Source of the DNA: Rhizobium sp. Q54
GTDB taxonomy: Bacteria > Pseudomonadota > Alphaproteobacteria > Rhizobiales > Beijerinckiaceae
Direction: 5' to 3'
DNA: 8,610 bases
NCBI GenBank assembly: GCA_945901195.1
Contig: CAMDKB010000185.1
Location: 1-8,610, forward strand
The notes under the pieces are model-generated. The model was given only the letters and a program-made list of their open reading frames with translations. It did not search any database and was not told where the DNA came from. Shown in pieces: positions 1 to 6,724 of this stretch; position 1 is the stretch's first letter, and each line of letters starts with the position of its first letter. Position numbers and translations under genes: made by a program.

Positions 1-194
1 AAACTTCCTCGCAGGGCTGCATTTGGTTTGCGCCATCGTTTGGCTTAAATGACGACAGGCCCTAATAGGCTATGCCCAAACGTCGCTGTCGCCGGACTTT
101 ATTGTCCCGTGGCCTCAGTCCCATACAATGCAAAATGGCGGCACTTCCAGTGCCGCCATAGTGACTTTAGTCCAATAAAGTGGAAGCTCCTGAA
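1..194. other. Intergenic region downstream of tctA, no complete gene
   Basis: No complete gene is supported here. One short plus-strand frame enters from the left edge and stops at 50-52; its last residues (FLAGLHLVCAIVWL) look hydrophobic and could be the tail of a membrane protein, but about 16 codons are too few to call. Two other plus frames also stop early (46-48 and 61-63). The rest of the region holds a strong hairpin (135-159, listed separately) and smaller inverted repeats close to the tctA stop codon. Confidence 0.4.
135..159 (-). terminator. Putative rho-independent terminator after tctA
   Basis: A perfect 10-bp stem, ATGGCGGCAC paired with GTGCCGCCAT, surrounds a 5-nt loop (145-149). 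Read on the minus strand, the last stem bases run into a short T tract (TTTTG), as expected of an intrinsic terminator about 35 nt beyond the tctA stop codon. The T run is only four bases long, so termination may be incomplete. There is no T tract on the plus-strand side. Confidence 0.6.
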
Positions 195-1697
195 CTATTC
201 CACAAAGACTTGCTGCCGTTTCTTGCTGATGCTGGGCATGGCTGCGATGACGAGCAGCAAAACCGCAATTGCAAGCAGCACAGCCGAAACCGGACGCTCG
301 ACAAAGGTCCAGAAGCTGCCGCGCGACAGGATCATGGCCTGACGGAATTTTTCTTCCATCAGCTTGCCCAGCACGAAGCCGAGCAACATCGGCGCCGGCT
401 CGTAACCGAACTTGATCAGGAGGTATCCAAAGAACGTGAAGAAGGCGCAGGAGAGCACATCCTCCATTGCATTATTCACTGAATAAATGCCGATGCAGCA
501 GAAGATCAGGATCGCCGGGAACATCATGCGATAGGGCACTTTGAGCAACTTCACCCACATGCCGATCAGCGGCAGGTTGATAATGACCAGCATCGCGTTG
601 CCGATCCACATTGACGCAATCATGCCCCAGAACAGGTCGGGGTTCTTGGTCATGACCTGCGGGCCGGGGATGATGCCGTGAATGGTCATCGCGCCAACCA
701 TCAGCGCCATGACGGCGTTGGGCGGAATGCCGAGCGTGAGCAGCGGGATAAACGCCGTTTGTGCGCCGGCGTTGTTGGCAGATTCAGGACCGGCGACGCC
801 TTCAATGGCGCCCTTGCCAAAGCGGCTCGGATCCTTCGCGATCTTCTTTTCGATCGTGTAGGAAGCGAACGGCCCAAGCACTGCGCCATTGCCCGGCAGA
901 ATTCCCAGAAGACCTCCGATGAAGGTGCCGCGCAATACAGGCGGGGTCGCCTGTTTGATTTCCGCCCAGGACGGCAGCAGCTTGCCAATCGCAGTGCGCA
1001 CAACATCGCGCGCTTCGGGCGTATCGAGATTGCGCAGGATTTCCGCAAACCCGAAAATGCCCATGGCCAGCGGCGTAAAGTCCAGACCGTCCGAAAGGTT
1101 CTGGATGCCCAGGGTGATGCGCTCCTGACCCGTCTCAAGGTCGGTGCCGATTGTCGAAAGCAGCAGTCCCAGCAGCACCATCAGAATGGCTTTGTAGACC
1201 GAGCCCTGCGCCAGAACGGTGGAGAACACGAGGCCCATGACCATCAGCGAGAAGTATTCGGCGGGGCCGAACAATTGCGCCAGTTTGGTGAGGGGTTCGC
1301 CCATGCCCGCGATGAAAATCGTCGCGACGGTACCAGCGAAGAATGAGCCGAGCGCCGCAACGCCGAGCGCCGTGCCGGCGCGGCCCTGCTTGGCCATCTG
1401 GTGACCATCCAGGCAGGTCACGACCGCAGTCGCCTCGCCGGGGATGTTGACCAGAATGGCTGTCGTCGATCCACCGTATTGCGCGCCGTAATAAATGCCG
1501 GCGAGCATGATCAGAGCGCCGGTTGGCGGCAACCCGAAGGTGATCGGCAGCAGCATGGCGATGGTTGCGATGGGACCGACGCCCGGCAGAACGCCGATCA
1601 GAGTACCGACCATGCAACCGAGGAAACATAGACCGAGGTTCTGCAGCGTCAGCGCGACGCCAAAACCGTGGTAAAGATTTGCGACAAGCGTATCCAT
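195..1697 (-). CDS. tctA: Tripartite tricarboxylate transporter large permease TctA
   Basis: This is the large membrane subunit of a TTT-family secondary transporter, which imports organic acids such as citrate or other carboxylates using a periplasmic binding protein. The 500-residue length is normal for TctA. The N-terminal signature is clear: a G-V-L-P-G-V-G-P segment at about residues 35-42, then AGIYYGAQYGGSTTAILVN at about 66-84 and the NIPGEA motif. A second related half appears at about 259-345 (GGLLGILPGNGA, GPESANNAG, LTLGIPPNAVMA), reflecting the internal duplication of the family. Many hydrophobic helices run to a last one near 465-488. The start ATG has a purine-rich GGGGGCGGGA upstream and lies 12 bp after the tctB stop, so the two genes are surely cotranscribed. 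The substrate cannot be read from the sequence. Confidence 0.95.
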   Translation of the reverse strand: MDTLVANLYHGFGVALTLQNLGLCFLGCMVGTLIGVLPGVGPIATIAMLLPITFGLPPTGALIMLAGIYYGAQYGGSTTAILVNIPGEATAVVTCLDGHQMAKQGRAGTALGVAALGSFFAGTVATIFIAGMGEPLTKLAQLFGPAEYFSLMVMGLVFSTVLAQGSVYKAILMVLLGLLLSTIGTDLETGQERITLGIQNLSDGLDFTPLAMGIFGFAEILRNLDTPEARDVVRTAIGKLLPSWAEIKQATPPVLRGTFIGGLLGILPGNGAVLGPFASYTIEKKIAKDPSRFGKGAIEGVAGPESANNAGAQTAFIPLLTLGIPPNAVMALMVGAMTIHGIIPGPQVMTKNPDLFWGMIASMWIGNAMLVIINLPLIGMWVKLLKVPYRMMFPAILIFCCIGIYSVNNAMEDVLSCAFFTFFGYLLIKFGYEPAPMLLGFVLGKLMEEKFRQAMILSRGSFWTFVERPVSAVLLAIAVLLLVIAAMPSISKKRQQVFVE

Positions 1698-1709
1698 TTT
1701 CCCGCCCCC

Positions 1710-2201
1710 TTACCAGTAATTCGCGATGACGGGGATGGGCAGGTTCAGCATATACTTGAACAAGAATATGCACACGCCGGTCATGATGACGCCGAAGATC
1801 GTGGTCTCCACCATGCGCGTTTCAGGGCTTGCAAAGGATGCTACGATCATCGCCACCGGACCAGCAGCGACCAGACCCACGCTGCGGATCAACACAGCAA
1901 AACACAAAATCCCGGCGATGATGAAGAATGGGCCCCGGAAGGCGAATAGAGGCAGCATAGGGCCATGCTTGTCGAAGAACCCCATGATGGAAAGGATGAG
2001 TCCGCCAACAACGAGCATTAAAGCTACGGCGCGAGGCAACATGCCCGGACCCACAGCTCGCAACGTGCCCATCGGCAGATCGGTCGATTGCCAGACAAAA
2101 AACAGGCCAATCAACATTAGGAAGATGCCTGCAGCAATCTCCTGCCTCACGGGGATGTTTATTCCCAATTGTTTCTTCGTTTCAGCCCCCTGATTCGACA
2201 T
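1710..2201 (-). CDS. tctB: Tripartite tricarboxylate transporter small permease TctB
   Basis: This is the small membrane subunit of the TTT transporter, pairing with TctA in the inner membrane. The protein has 163 residues, typical for TctB. After a short polar N-terminus come hydrophobic segments at roughly 21-38, 56-75, 90-106, 108-125 and 132-151, one or more of which may be re-entrant or paired. The family feature G-T-L-x-x-x-G-P-G-M-L-P is seen at about 45-56, between the first two helices. The start is well supported by a near-perfect AGGAGGGG Shine-Dalgarno sequence about six bases upstream. It is the first gene of a tctB-tctA pair; the 259-bp leader upstream contains candidate RNA structure. 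Its binding-protein partner is probably the TctC-like protein encoded at 6725-7771. Confidence 0.9.
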   Translation of the reverse strand: MSNQGAETKKQLGINIPVRQEIAAGIFLMLIGLFFVWQSTDLPMGTLRAVGPGMLPRAVALMLVVGGLILSIMGFFDKHGPMLPLFAFRGPFFIIAGILCFAVLIRSVGLVAAGPVAMIVASFASPETRMVETTIFGVIMTGVCIFLFKYMLNLPIPVIANYW

Positions 2202-2305
2202 AGATCCCCTCCTGCCTCTGAACGCTACACGGCTGTTCGCGTTTTTTTCACGCCGTGCTTTCCTTAACTATGTCACTGCGTTGTTGCGCGCAAATCGAAT
2301 CTTGT

Positions 2306-2335
2306 GTCTGCCCCGTATTTCTACGGACAACAGAC
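2306..2335 (-). promoter_or_regulatory. Candidate structured RNA element in the tctBA leader
   Basis: Read on the minus strand, GTCTG and CAGAC form an outer 5-bp stem, CCGTA and TACGG an inner 5-bp stem, and the apex is GAAA, a GNRA-type tetraloop. The stems are separated by an asymmetric internal loop (TTGT opposite GG). The element lies about 105 nt upstream of the tctB start, within its probable 5' leader. I recognise no known riboswitch class, and such a hairpin could also arise by chance. Confidence 0.25.
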
Positions 2336-2417
2336 GATGTGATGTTCCAGTGCCACACTTTGACACCAGGATTGATTGACCCGCCACAAACCGCGTTTCT
2401 CTGACCCAACTGAAATA

Positions 2418-2439
2418 GGCGGCGGACAGAGCCGCCGCC
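2418..2439 (-). terminator. Putative terminator after the dienelactone hydrolase gene
   Basis: An 8-bp all-GC stem, GGCGGCGG paired with CCGCCGCC, closes a 6-nt loop (2426-2431). It lies about 22 nt downstream of the hydrolase stop codon on the minus strand. The following minus-strand bases are TATTTC, a poor T tract, so it may only pause polymerase or protect the 3' end. If active, it separates the hydrolase transcript from tctBA. Confidence 0.5.
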
Positions 2440-2460
2440 AAATTCCGTCAAGCCGATTGA

Positions 2461-3129
2461 TCAGCCCACATACTTTGCGAAGAGCTCGTGCGTAAGCTTG
2501 CGCGCGAGTTCGGCTGATTCTTGATGCCAGGACGCACGTTCGTCGCAATTGAAGCCATGACCGGCGGGATACACATAAACAGGCATGTCCGGCTGGGCTT
2601 TCTTGACCTTCTCGACGACTTCCATGGTAATGGAATGATCGGTCTCGCCGAAATGGCAGATGGTCGGGACTTTCGGCTTCTGGTCGCACATGGCGCCAAC
2701 GCCGCCACCATAATAGCTGGATGCTGCTGCCAGACCGGGCAGATTGACTGCCGCAGCGTAAACCAGCGTGCCGCCCCAGCAATAGCCAACGATGCCGACC
2801 TTGCCTGCGCCCTTGACGTGATCAATCGCCGCCTCGATGTCCATGAGGGTCTTGGGCAATTCGGTCTTTGCGCGAATCTCCATGCCTTTTTTCGGATCAT
2901 CCCCAGAATAGCCGAGTTCCACATTCGGCTCTACGCGATCATAGAGCGCCGGGGCGATGGCGAGATACCCAGCCGCCGCATACTTGTCGGTGTCTGCGCG
3001 GATATGCTGGTTGGCGCCGAAGATTTCCTGCAGGACGACGACAGCGCCCTTGGGCGTGCCAGCGGGCTTGGCGACATAGGCGCCAATCTTGACCCCATCC
3101 TTGCACGTCAAAGTAATTTGCTCTCCCAT
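2461..3129 (-). CDS. Dienelactone hydrolase family protein (alpha/beta hydrolase)
   Basis: A 222-residue cytoplasmic alpha/beta hydrolase of the dienelactone hydrolase (carboxymethylenebutenolidase) family, whose founding members open dienelactones in chloroaromatic breakdown. The expected Cys-Asp-His triad is visible: Cys117 in the nucleophile elbow GYCWGG, Asp164 in HFGETDHS, and His191 in PAGHGFN. The conserved glutamate that positions the cysteine in this family is probably Glu35 in QEIFGAN. Length is normal and no signal peptide is seen. I chose the ATG at 3129 over an upstream in-frame ATG at 3225 because GGAAAGAG sits just before it and the protein then begins with typical family sequence (MGEQITL). 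It lies 148 bp after emrB, so cotranscription with the efflux genes is possible but not shown. Many family members act on other esters or lactones, so the true substrate is unknown. Confidence 0.9.
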   Translation of the reverse strand: MGEQITLTCKDGVKIGAYVAKPAGTPKGAVVVLQEIFGANQHIRADTDKYAAAGYLAIAPALYDRVEPNVELGYSGDDPKKGMEIRAKTELPKTLMDIEAAIDHVKGAGKVGIVGYCWGGTLVYAAAVNLPGLAAASSYYGGGVGAMCDQKPKVPTICHFGETDHSITMEVVEKVKKAQPDMPVYVYPAGHGFNCDERASWHQESAELARKLTHELFAKYVG

Positions 3130-3277
3130 GATATACTCTTTCCTTTTTTGAACGCTTACGCAGCGTGTGAATGTTGGGCGTGAATTCTCGAAACCCAAGG
3201 CACAAGACGGGCCGGGCGGGCGCATAAAAGAGCATTGGCGAGAACATTGCCAGCGTTTTTTGAGAGGCCGTCTGCTG
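3130..3277. other. Intergenic region between emrB and the hydrolase gene
   Basis: This 148-bp gap contains no gene. It includes the hydrolase ribosome-binding site just upstream of 3129, and a loose inverted repeat TTGGG...CCCAA (about 3174-3198) around a GAATTC core that could be a protein-binding site. No convincing promoter was found. A weak 4-bp stem near 3236-3252, followed by six T on the plus strand, serves no visible plus-strand gene. Confidence 0.4.
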
Positions 3278-4831
3278 TCAGTCGGCGTGAGCGGCTGGAG
3301 CTGCAGGGTGCGCCCCGGTCCGCCGTGGTGGCTTTCGCATCATCAGGATCAAGACGATCGCCGGCAGCGTCATCCAGAACATGATCAGATAATCATTGGA
3401 ATAGGCAACAATCAGCGACTGTCGCCCAATTTCGCTGTCGATTGCGGCGCGGCCGCGGGGGTTGGCCAGATTCCAGAACAGGTAGGCGCCGCCGGTTTGT
3501 GCCAGACGGCTGAATGGCGTCAGGGTCTCGGAAATCTGCGCATGCATGATCTGCTGGGTCGCCGTGAGCATTGTCGCGACAATCGAAACGCCAATAGCGC
3601 TTCCGACATTCCTGATCAGGCTGAACAGCGCTGCGCCGTCGGTGCGGTATTGCGCCGGCAGGGTTGCAAAGGAGATCACTTGCAGGGGAATGAAAATAAA
3701 GCCGAGTCCGACGCCCTGAAGCGTTGTCGAAAAGACAAGGTCGAAGGCCGCCACATCGGGGGTCCATCGTGACATCTGCCAAAGCGAACCGGCCAGCAGC
3801 ATCACGCCAAACACCATGATGATGCGCGGCTCAAAACGATCCACAATGCGACCGGCGACCAGCATCGCAAACATCACGCCGGCCCCGCGCGGCGCCAGCA
3901 GAAGTCCTGTATCCCAAGCCGAATACCCCGCCATTGATTGTAGGTATGGCGCCAGCAGCGCAACGCTCGCGACCAGCACCGCGCCTATGGCGAACATCGT
4001 GCTGAGCCCTGCCGTAAAATTGAAATCACGGAAAATGCCGGGCGGGATAAGCGGATTGGGAGAGAGCCAGACGTGGACCAGAAAAAGATAAAGCCCCAGC
4101 CCCGAGATCACCGCGTAGGCGATGATTTCCCCTGATTCAAGCCAGTCGTTATGGGCGCCGCGATCCAGCATCAACTGGAATGCGCCCAGGCTCACGGCAA
4201 GAATGACAAAGCCGGTCCAGTCGAAGCGCAAAGCCTGATCGGGCACGCGATCCCGAAGGAAGAAGCCCAGTCCGGCCATAGCGGCCAGACCGAAGGGCAG
4301 GTTGATGAAAAAACAATAACGCCAATCAAAGGCGTCGGTGAGATAGCCGCCCAGCGTCGGGCCAATGATCGGACCGACCATCACGCCCATGCCCCACATT
4401 GCCATAGCTTTGCCACGCTGGTTCATCGGATAGACATCCATCATGACCGATTGCGAGAGCGGCACGATTGCAGCGCCGGTGGCGCCTTGCACCACCCGGT
4501 AGAACACCATCTGTTCAAGGCTCAGCGCGAATCCGCAAAGCACCGATGAAAACGTAAAGCCGGCAAGGCAGATCACGAAGATGCGCTTGCGCCCGAAGCG
4601 CGCCGCCAGCCATGCTACCGGCGCAGTCATGACCGCAGCAGCCACAATGTAGGATGTCAGGACCCAGGTCACCTGATCAAGCGTCGCCGAAAACGTTCCC
4701 TGCATATAGGGCAGCGCCACATTGGCGATTGTCGAATCCAGCGTCTGCATCAACGTGGCGGCAATCGTGCAAATGACGATGATGCCCCGGTGCGGCGGGA
4801 CTTTAAATTCCGCTGGCGCTGAAGCGTCCAT
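3278..4831 (-). CDS. emrB: DHA2-family (EmrB/QacA-type) MFS efflux transporter
   Basis: This inner-membrane drug:proton antiporter of the major facilitator superfamily, 14-helix DHA2 group, is 517 residues long, normal for EmrB. Signature motifs are present: LDSTIANVALP at about 31-41 (helix 1), the motif A loop WLAARFGRKRIF at about 74-85, motif B with Arg112 (YRVVQGATGA), and antiporter motif C GPIIGPTLGGYL at about 153-164. Hydrophobic helices continue to near residue 500. The start codon lies 2 bp after the emrA stop and lacks a good Shine-Dalgarno sequence, suggesting translational coupling. With EmrA and an outer-membrane TolC-type channel (not in the window) it would form a tripartite pump that expels hydrophobic toxic compounds. 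The substrate is not predictable, and the symbol denotes the family role rather than proven orthology. Confidence 0.93.
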   Translation of the reverse strand: MDASAPAEFKVPPHRGIIVICTIAATLMQTLDSTIANVALPYMQGTFSATLDQVTWVLTSYIVAAAVMTAPVAWLAARFGRKRIFVICLAGFTFSSVLCGFALSLEQMVFYRVVQGATGAAIVPLSQSVMMDVYPMNQRGKAMAMWGMGVMVGPIIGPTLGGYLTDAFDWRYCFFINLPFGLAAMAGLGFFLRDRVPDQALRFDWTGFVILAVSLGAFQLMLDRGAHNDWLESGEIIAYAVISGLGLYLFLVHVWLSPNPLIPPGIFRDFNFTAGLSTMFAIGAVLVASVALLAPYLQSMAGYSAWDTGLLLAPRGAGVMFAMLVAGRIVDRFEPRIIMVFGVMLLAGSLWQMSRWTPDVAAFDLVFSTTLQGVGLGFIFIPLQVISFATLPAQYRTDGAALFSLIRNVGSAIGVSIVATMLTATQQIMHAQISETLTPFSRLAQTGGAYLFWNLANPRGRAAIDSEIGRQSLIVAYSNDYLIMFWMTLPAIVLILMMRKPPRRTGAHPAAPAAHAD

Positions 4832-4833
4832 GG

Positions 4834-6186
4834 CTAATGGCCGTGGCCGCTGGGAGAAGCGAGTTTTTCCAACCAGCCAAGATCCACAGGAGGTCTGGAG
4901 ACGCCGAGCATCTGCCAGAGATCGCTGATTCCCCGTTTGTGGCCTGTATCTATCGTCACGACCGTGCTCATGCCCGCACGCAGCGGGGGGTCGCCGGGAT
5001 TGCGTTCAATCGCGATGCGCACAGGAATCCGCTGCACGACCTTGACCCAATTGCCGCTGGAATTTTGAGCCGGCAGGATCGAGAACTCCGACGCTGTCGC
5101 CGGAAAAATCGATTCGACATGGCCTTTCCATACGCGACCGGGGTAGGTATCGAGCGTAATCTCTACAGCATTGCCGTTGTGGGCGAAGGTAAGGTCGGTC
5201 TCCTTCAGGTTGGCTTCGATCCAGACATTGTCCTTGGCGATCAGGCCGACGGCTCCGGTATTGGTCAGTGCAGCGGTCGCCGCGACGAGAAACGTTCCCG
5301 GTTGCAGCGATTCAACCGAAGTAACGGTTCCCGCAAATGGCGCGTGCACCTTTGTTCGTTCGAGCTGTCTCTGAGCTTCGGCCACGCGCGCCTGGGCTTC
5401 GTGAAATTGTGGATGCGCTTCAAGCGCGCGATTGGCGTCGCCGCCCAGACGCGCGAGCGCAACCTGCGCTGCCTGCTGCAGAGATTTGAGACGGTTCTCT
5501 TCGGCGGCGAGTTGAAAGCGCGTCTGGTCGTAATTTGCCTGCGACCCCGCATCACGCCGCGCCAGCGCCAACGCGCGATCAAAGCCTGCGCGGGCCTGTG
5601 AGACCAGCGCTTCCTGCGCTGCGATATCGCTGCGCAAACGCACATAATCCTTGCGTGAAGCGTCGAGGGTGAGGCGTACTTGATCAAGTTGCGCCTGCGC
5701 CGCTGAGACCGCTATTTCAAATTGCCGGGGTTCGAGATTGAAGAGGAGCCGCCCCGCCTCCACGTCCTCGCCCTGTTTTACGTAAACTGACGCGACGATG
5801 CCTGAAACGTCAGTGGACACCATCAATTTTGCGGCGCGCATGTAAGAATTGTCAGTCGAAACGTAACGCCCGCCACGCAGCCACATCACGGCCGAAACCA
5901 CGACCACCAGCGCAATTCCGCCAAGCATCAAGACAGCGCGCAGGAAACCACGACCCCGACGCGTCGGCTGGGGCACATCTGGCGCTACCGGTTTGACCTG
6001 TACCTGCCTGTCATCGCGGGCAGCCGGCAGCGGCGACTCGGGCGGAGCTGGCGGCGGGGCGTCGCGAGGTTCGCGCAGATCGACAACCCTGTTGACATCT
6101 TTCGACGCGTCGTTGGCAGGTTCTTTGGTTGTTTCCTTGGCGGAAGCTTTGCCCGGCTCGCGCGGGACATTGGCTGAGGCGCTCAT
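4834..6186 (-). CDS. emrA: EmrA/HlyD-family periplasmic adaptor subunit of efflux pump
   Basis: This membrane-fusion (adaptor) protein links EmrB to an outer-membrane channel. Of its 450 residues, 1-80 are a polar, Pro/Arg/Asp-rich cytoplasmic tail, longer than I expect for EmrA (E. coli EmrA is about 390 residues). One membrane anchor follows at about 83-103, then YVSTDNSYM (108-116), a lipoyl-like half at about 122-155, a long coiled-coil hairpin rich in Ala, Gln, Arg and Leu (about 157-280), the second lipoyl half with HAPFAGTV (281-288), and a beta-barrel region. The segment LPAQNSSGNWVKVVQRIPVR (371-390) is characteristic of EmrA-type adaptors. Its ATG overlaps the marR stop (ATGA), and AAGG in the end of marR can serve as its ribosome-binding site. 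No other Met occurs before the membrane helix, so the long tail is probably real. Confidence 0.93.
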   Translation of the reverse strand: MSASANVPREPGKASAKETTKEPANDASKDVNRVVDLREPRDAPPPAPPESPLPAARDDRQVQVKPVAPDVPQPTRRGRGFLRAVLMLGGIALVVVVSAVMWLRGGRYVSTDNSYMRAAKLMVSTDVSGIVASVYVKQGEDVEAGRLLFNLEPRQFEIAVSAAQAQLDQVRLTLDASRKDYVRLRSDIAAQEALVSQARAGFDRALALARRDAGSQANYDQTRFQLAAEENRLKSLQQAAQVALARLGGDANRALEAHPQFHEAQARVAEAQRQLERTKVHAPFAGTVTSVESLQPGTFLVAATAALTNTGAVGLIAKDNVWIEANLKETDLTFAHNGNAVEITLDTYPGRVWKGHVESIFPATASEFSILPAQNSSGNWVKVVQRIPVRIAIERNPGDPPLRAGMSTVVTIDTGHKRGISDLWQMLGVSRPPVDLGWLEKLASPSGHGH

Positions 6187-6644
6187 GACGCAGCCCTTCG
6201 GCTCGCGGTCTGCGTGACCTCAAGCAGCGCTGTCTTCAGAGAGAAAAGTGATGCTGTCAGTTGCTCTAACTGCTCACCCCCCAACGCCTTTTCCATCGAA
6301 CTGGCCAATTCGGCGCGGTATTCGCGAATTTCGGCAAGAACCGGACCGGCGGCCGGTTGCAGGTGCAGTCGCTTGATGCGCCTATCTTTCGGGTCGGCAC
6401 GCCGCTTAACCAGGCCGCGCGCCTCAAGCCGGTCCACGAGGCGGGCCACTGTAATGGGTTCAACCTCGACCAATGCGGCCAATTCGTTCTGGGACTGGCC
6501 CGGCTCAAGCTCCAGCCAGGCGAGTATGACCCATTGAGCGCGGGTCATCCCGTTATGTCGAGCCCGCTGGTCTGCGCGTGTACGCATAAGGCGCGCCACG
6601 TCGTAAAGCAGGAAAAGTGGGTCTTTTTCGAGATTATGTGCCAT
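6183..6644 (-). CDS. MarR-family transcriptional regulator of the efflux operon
   Basis: A 153-residue winged-helix regulator of the MarR family, which act as dimers and usually repress a neighbouring gene until a phenolic or other small ligand binds. N-terminal helix residues (LLYDVARLMRTRADQRAR) are followed by MTRAQWVILAWLE, typical of the family, a helix-turn-helix at about 52-80 (SQNELAALVEVEPITVARLV, then DRLEARGLV), and a wing with DPKDRR at about 84-89. There is no cysteine, so thiol-based redox sensing is unlikely. It is the first gene of marR-emrA-emrB, overlapping emrA by four bases, which points to autoregulation together with the pump, as in EmrR-EmrAB. The ribosome-binding site is weak. 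A palindrome inside its promoter is the likely operator. Confidence 0.93.
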   Translation of the reverse strand: MAHNLEKDPLFLLYDVARLMRTRADQRARHNGMTRAQWVILAWLELEPGQSQNELAALVEVEPITVARLVDRLEARGLVKRRADPKDRRIKRLHLQPAAGPVLAEIREYRAELASSMEKALGGEQLEQLTASLFSLKTALLEVTQTASRRAAS

Positions 6645-6681
6645 TCGCGGAGTTTGCGCCTGCCTTTTGATAACGTGCTAT

Positions 6682-6701
6682 ATGATAACGCGCGTTACTA
6701 T
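6682..6701. promoter_or_regulatory. Candidate MarR operator palindrome
   Basis: A perfect 12-bp palindrome TAACGCGCGTTA (6686-6697) extends imperfectly to 20 bp, with 16 of 20 bases symmetric. It lies between and over the candidate -35 and -10 boxes, where a bound repressor would block polymerase. The half-site sequence TGATAACG at 6683-6690 is repeated directly at 6668-6675, exactly 15 bp away, suggesting a second weaker half-site. Binding by the MarR protein encoded next door is inferred from position. Confidence 0.5.
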
Positions 6702-6711
6702 TTAGGATCAA
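6682..6711 (-). promoter_or_regulatory. Candidate promoter of marR-emrAB
   Basis: On the minus strand a -35-like TTGATC (plus 6706-6711) and a -10-like TATCAT (plus 6682-6687) are 18 bp apart, about 37 bp upstream of the marR start. TATCAT matches the sigma-70 consensus at five of six positions and TTGATC at four of six. The region is AT-richer than its surroundings. It was found by eye and is not experimentally supported. Confidence 0.5.
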
Positions 6712-6724
6712 GCGTTTGAATTAG

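Larger units (their letters stand above)
2202..2460. other. Intergenic region between the hydrolase gene and tctB
   Basis: This 259-bp gap separates the hydrolase stop from the tctB start and should contain the tctBA promoter, but no convincing -35/-10 pair stands out. It contains the terminator-like hairpin at 2418-2439, the GNRA-capped hairpin at 2306-2335, and an inverted repeat CACGGC/GCCGTG (2228-2233 and 2252-2257) that flanks a seven-T run on the plus strand. A 67-codon minus frame (2248-2451) is open here but resembles nothing I know and is probably not a gene. Confidence 0.5.

Noticed and set aside
678..1346. 222-codon plus-strand open frame antisense to tctA
   Set aside because: It lies wholly within the well-supported tctA gene and its translation is Arg/His/Gln-rich without family motifs, typical of an antisense shadow in GC-rich DNA.
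2330..2365. TGGCAC on the minus strand resembling the -24 half of a sigma-54 promoter for tctBA
   Set aside because: The required -12 GC element is missing at the correct spacing, so the match covers only half of the motif.
2248..2451. 67-codon minus-strand open frame between the hydrolase and tctB genes
   Set aside because: It overlaps the terminator-like hairpin and has no recognisable motif or family resemblance. The region looks like a leader rather than coding sequence.
3130..3225. N-terminal extension of the hydrolase from an ATG at 3225
   Set aside because: The extra 32 residues are not family-like, while the ATG at 3129 has a good ribosome-binding site and gives the expected protein start.
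3236..3258. Hairpin with six T on the plus strand between emrB and the hydrolase
   Set aside because: The stem is only four base pairs with a nine-base loop, the T run serves no plus-strand gene, and on the minus strand the T run is not adjacent to the stem.
4837..5601. 254-codon plus-strand open frame antisense to emrA
   Set aside because: It is a shadow of the adaptor gene, has low-complexity Arg-rich translation and shows no recognised domain.
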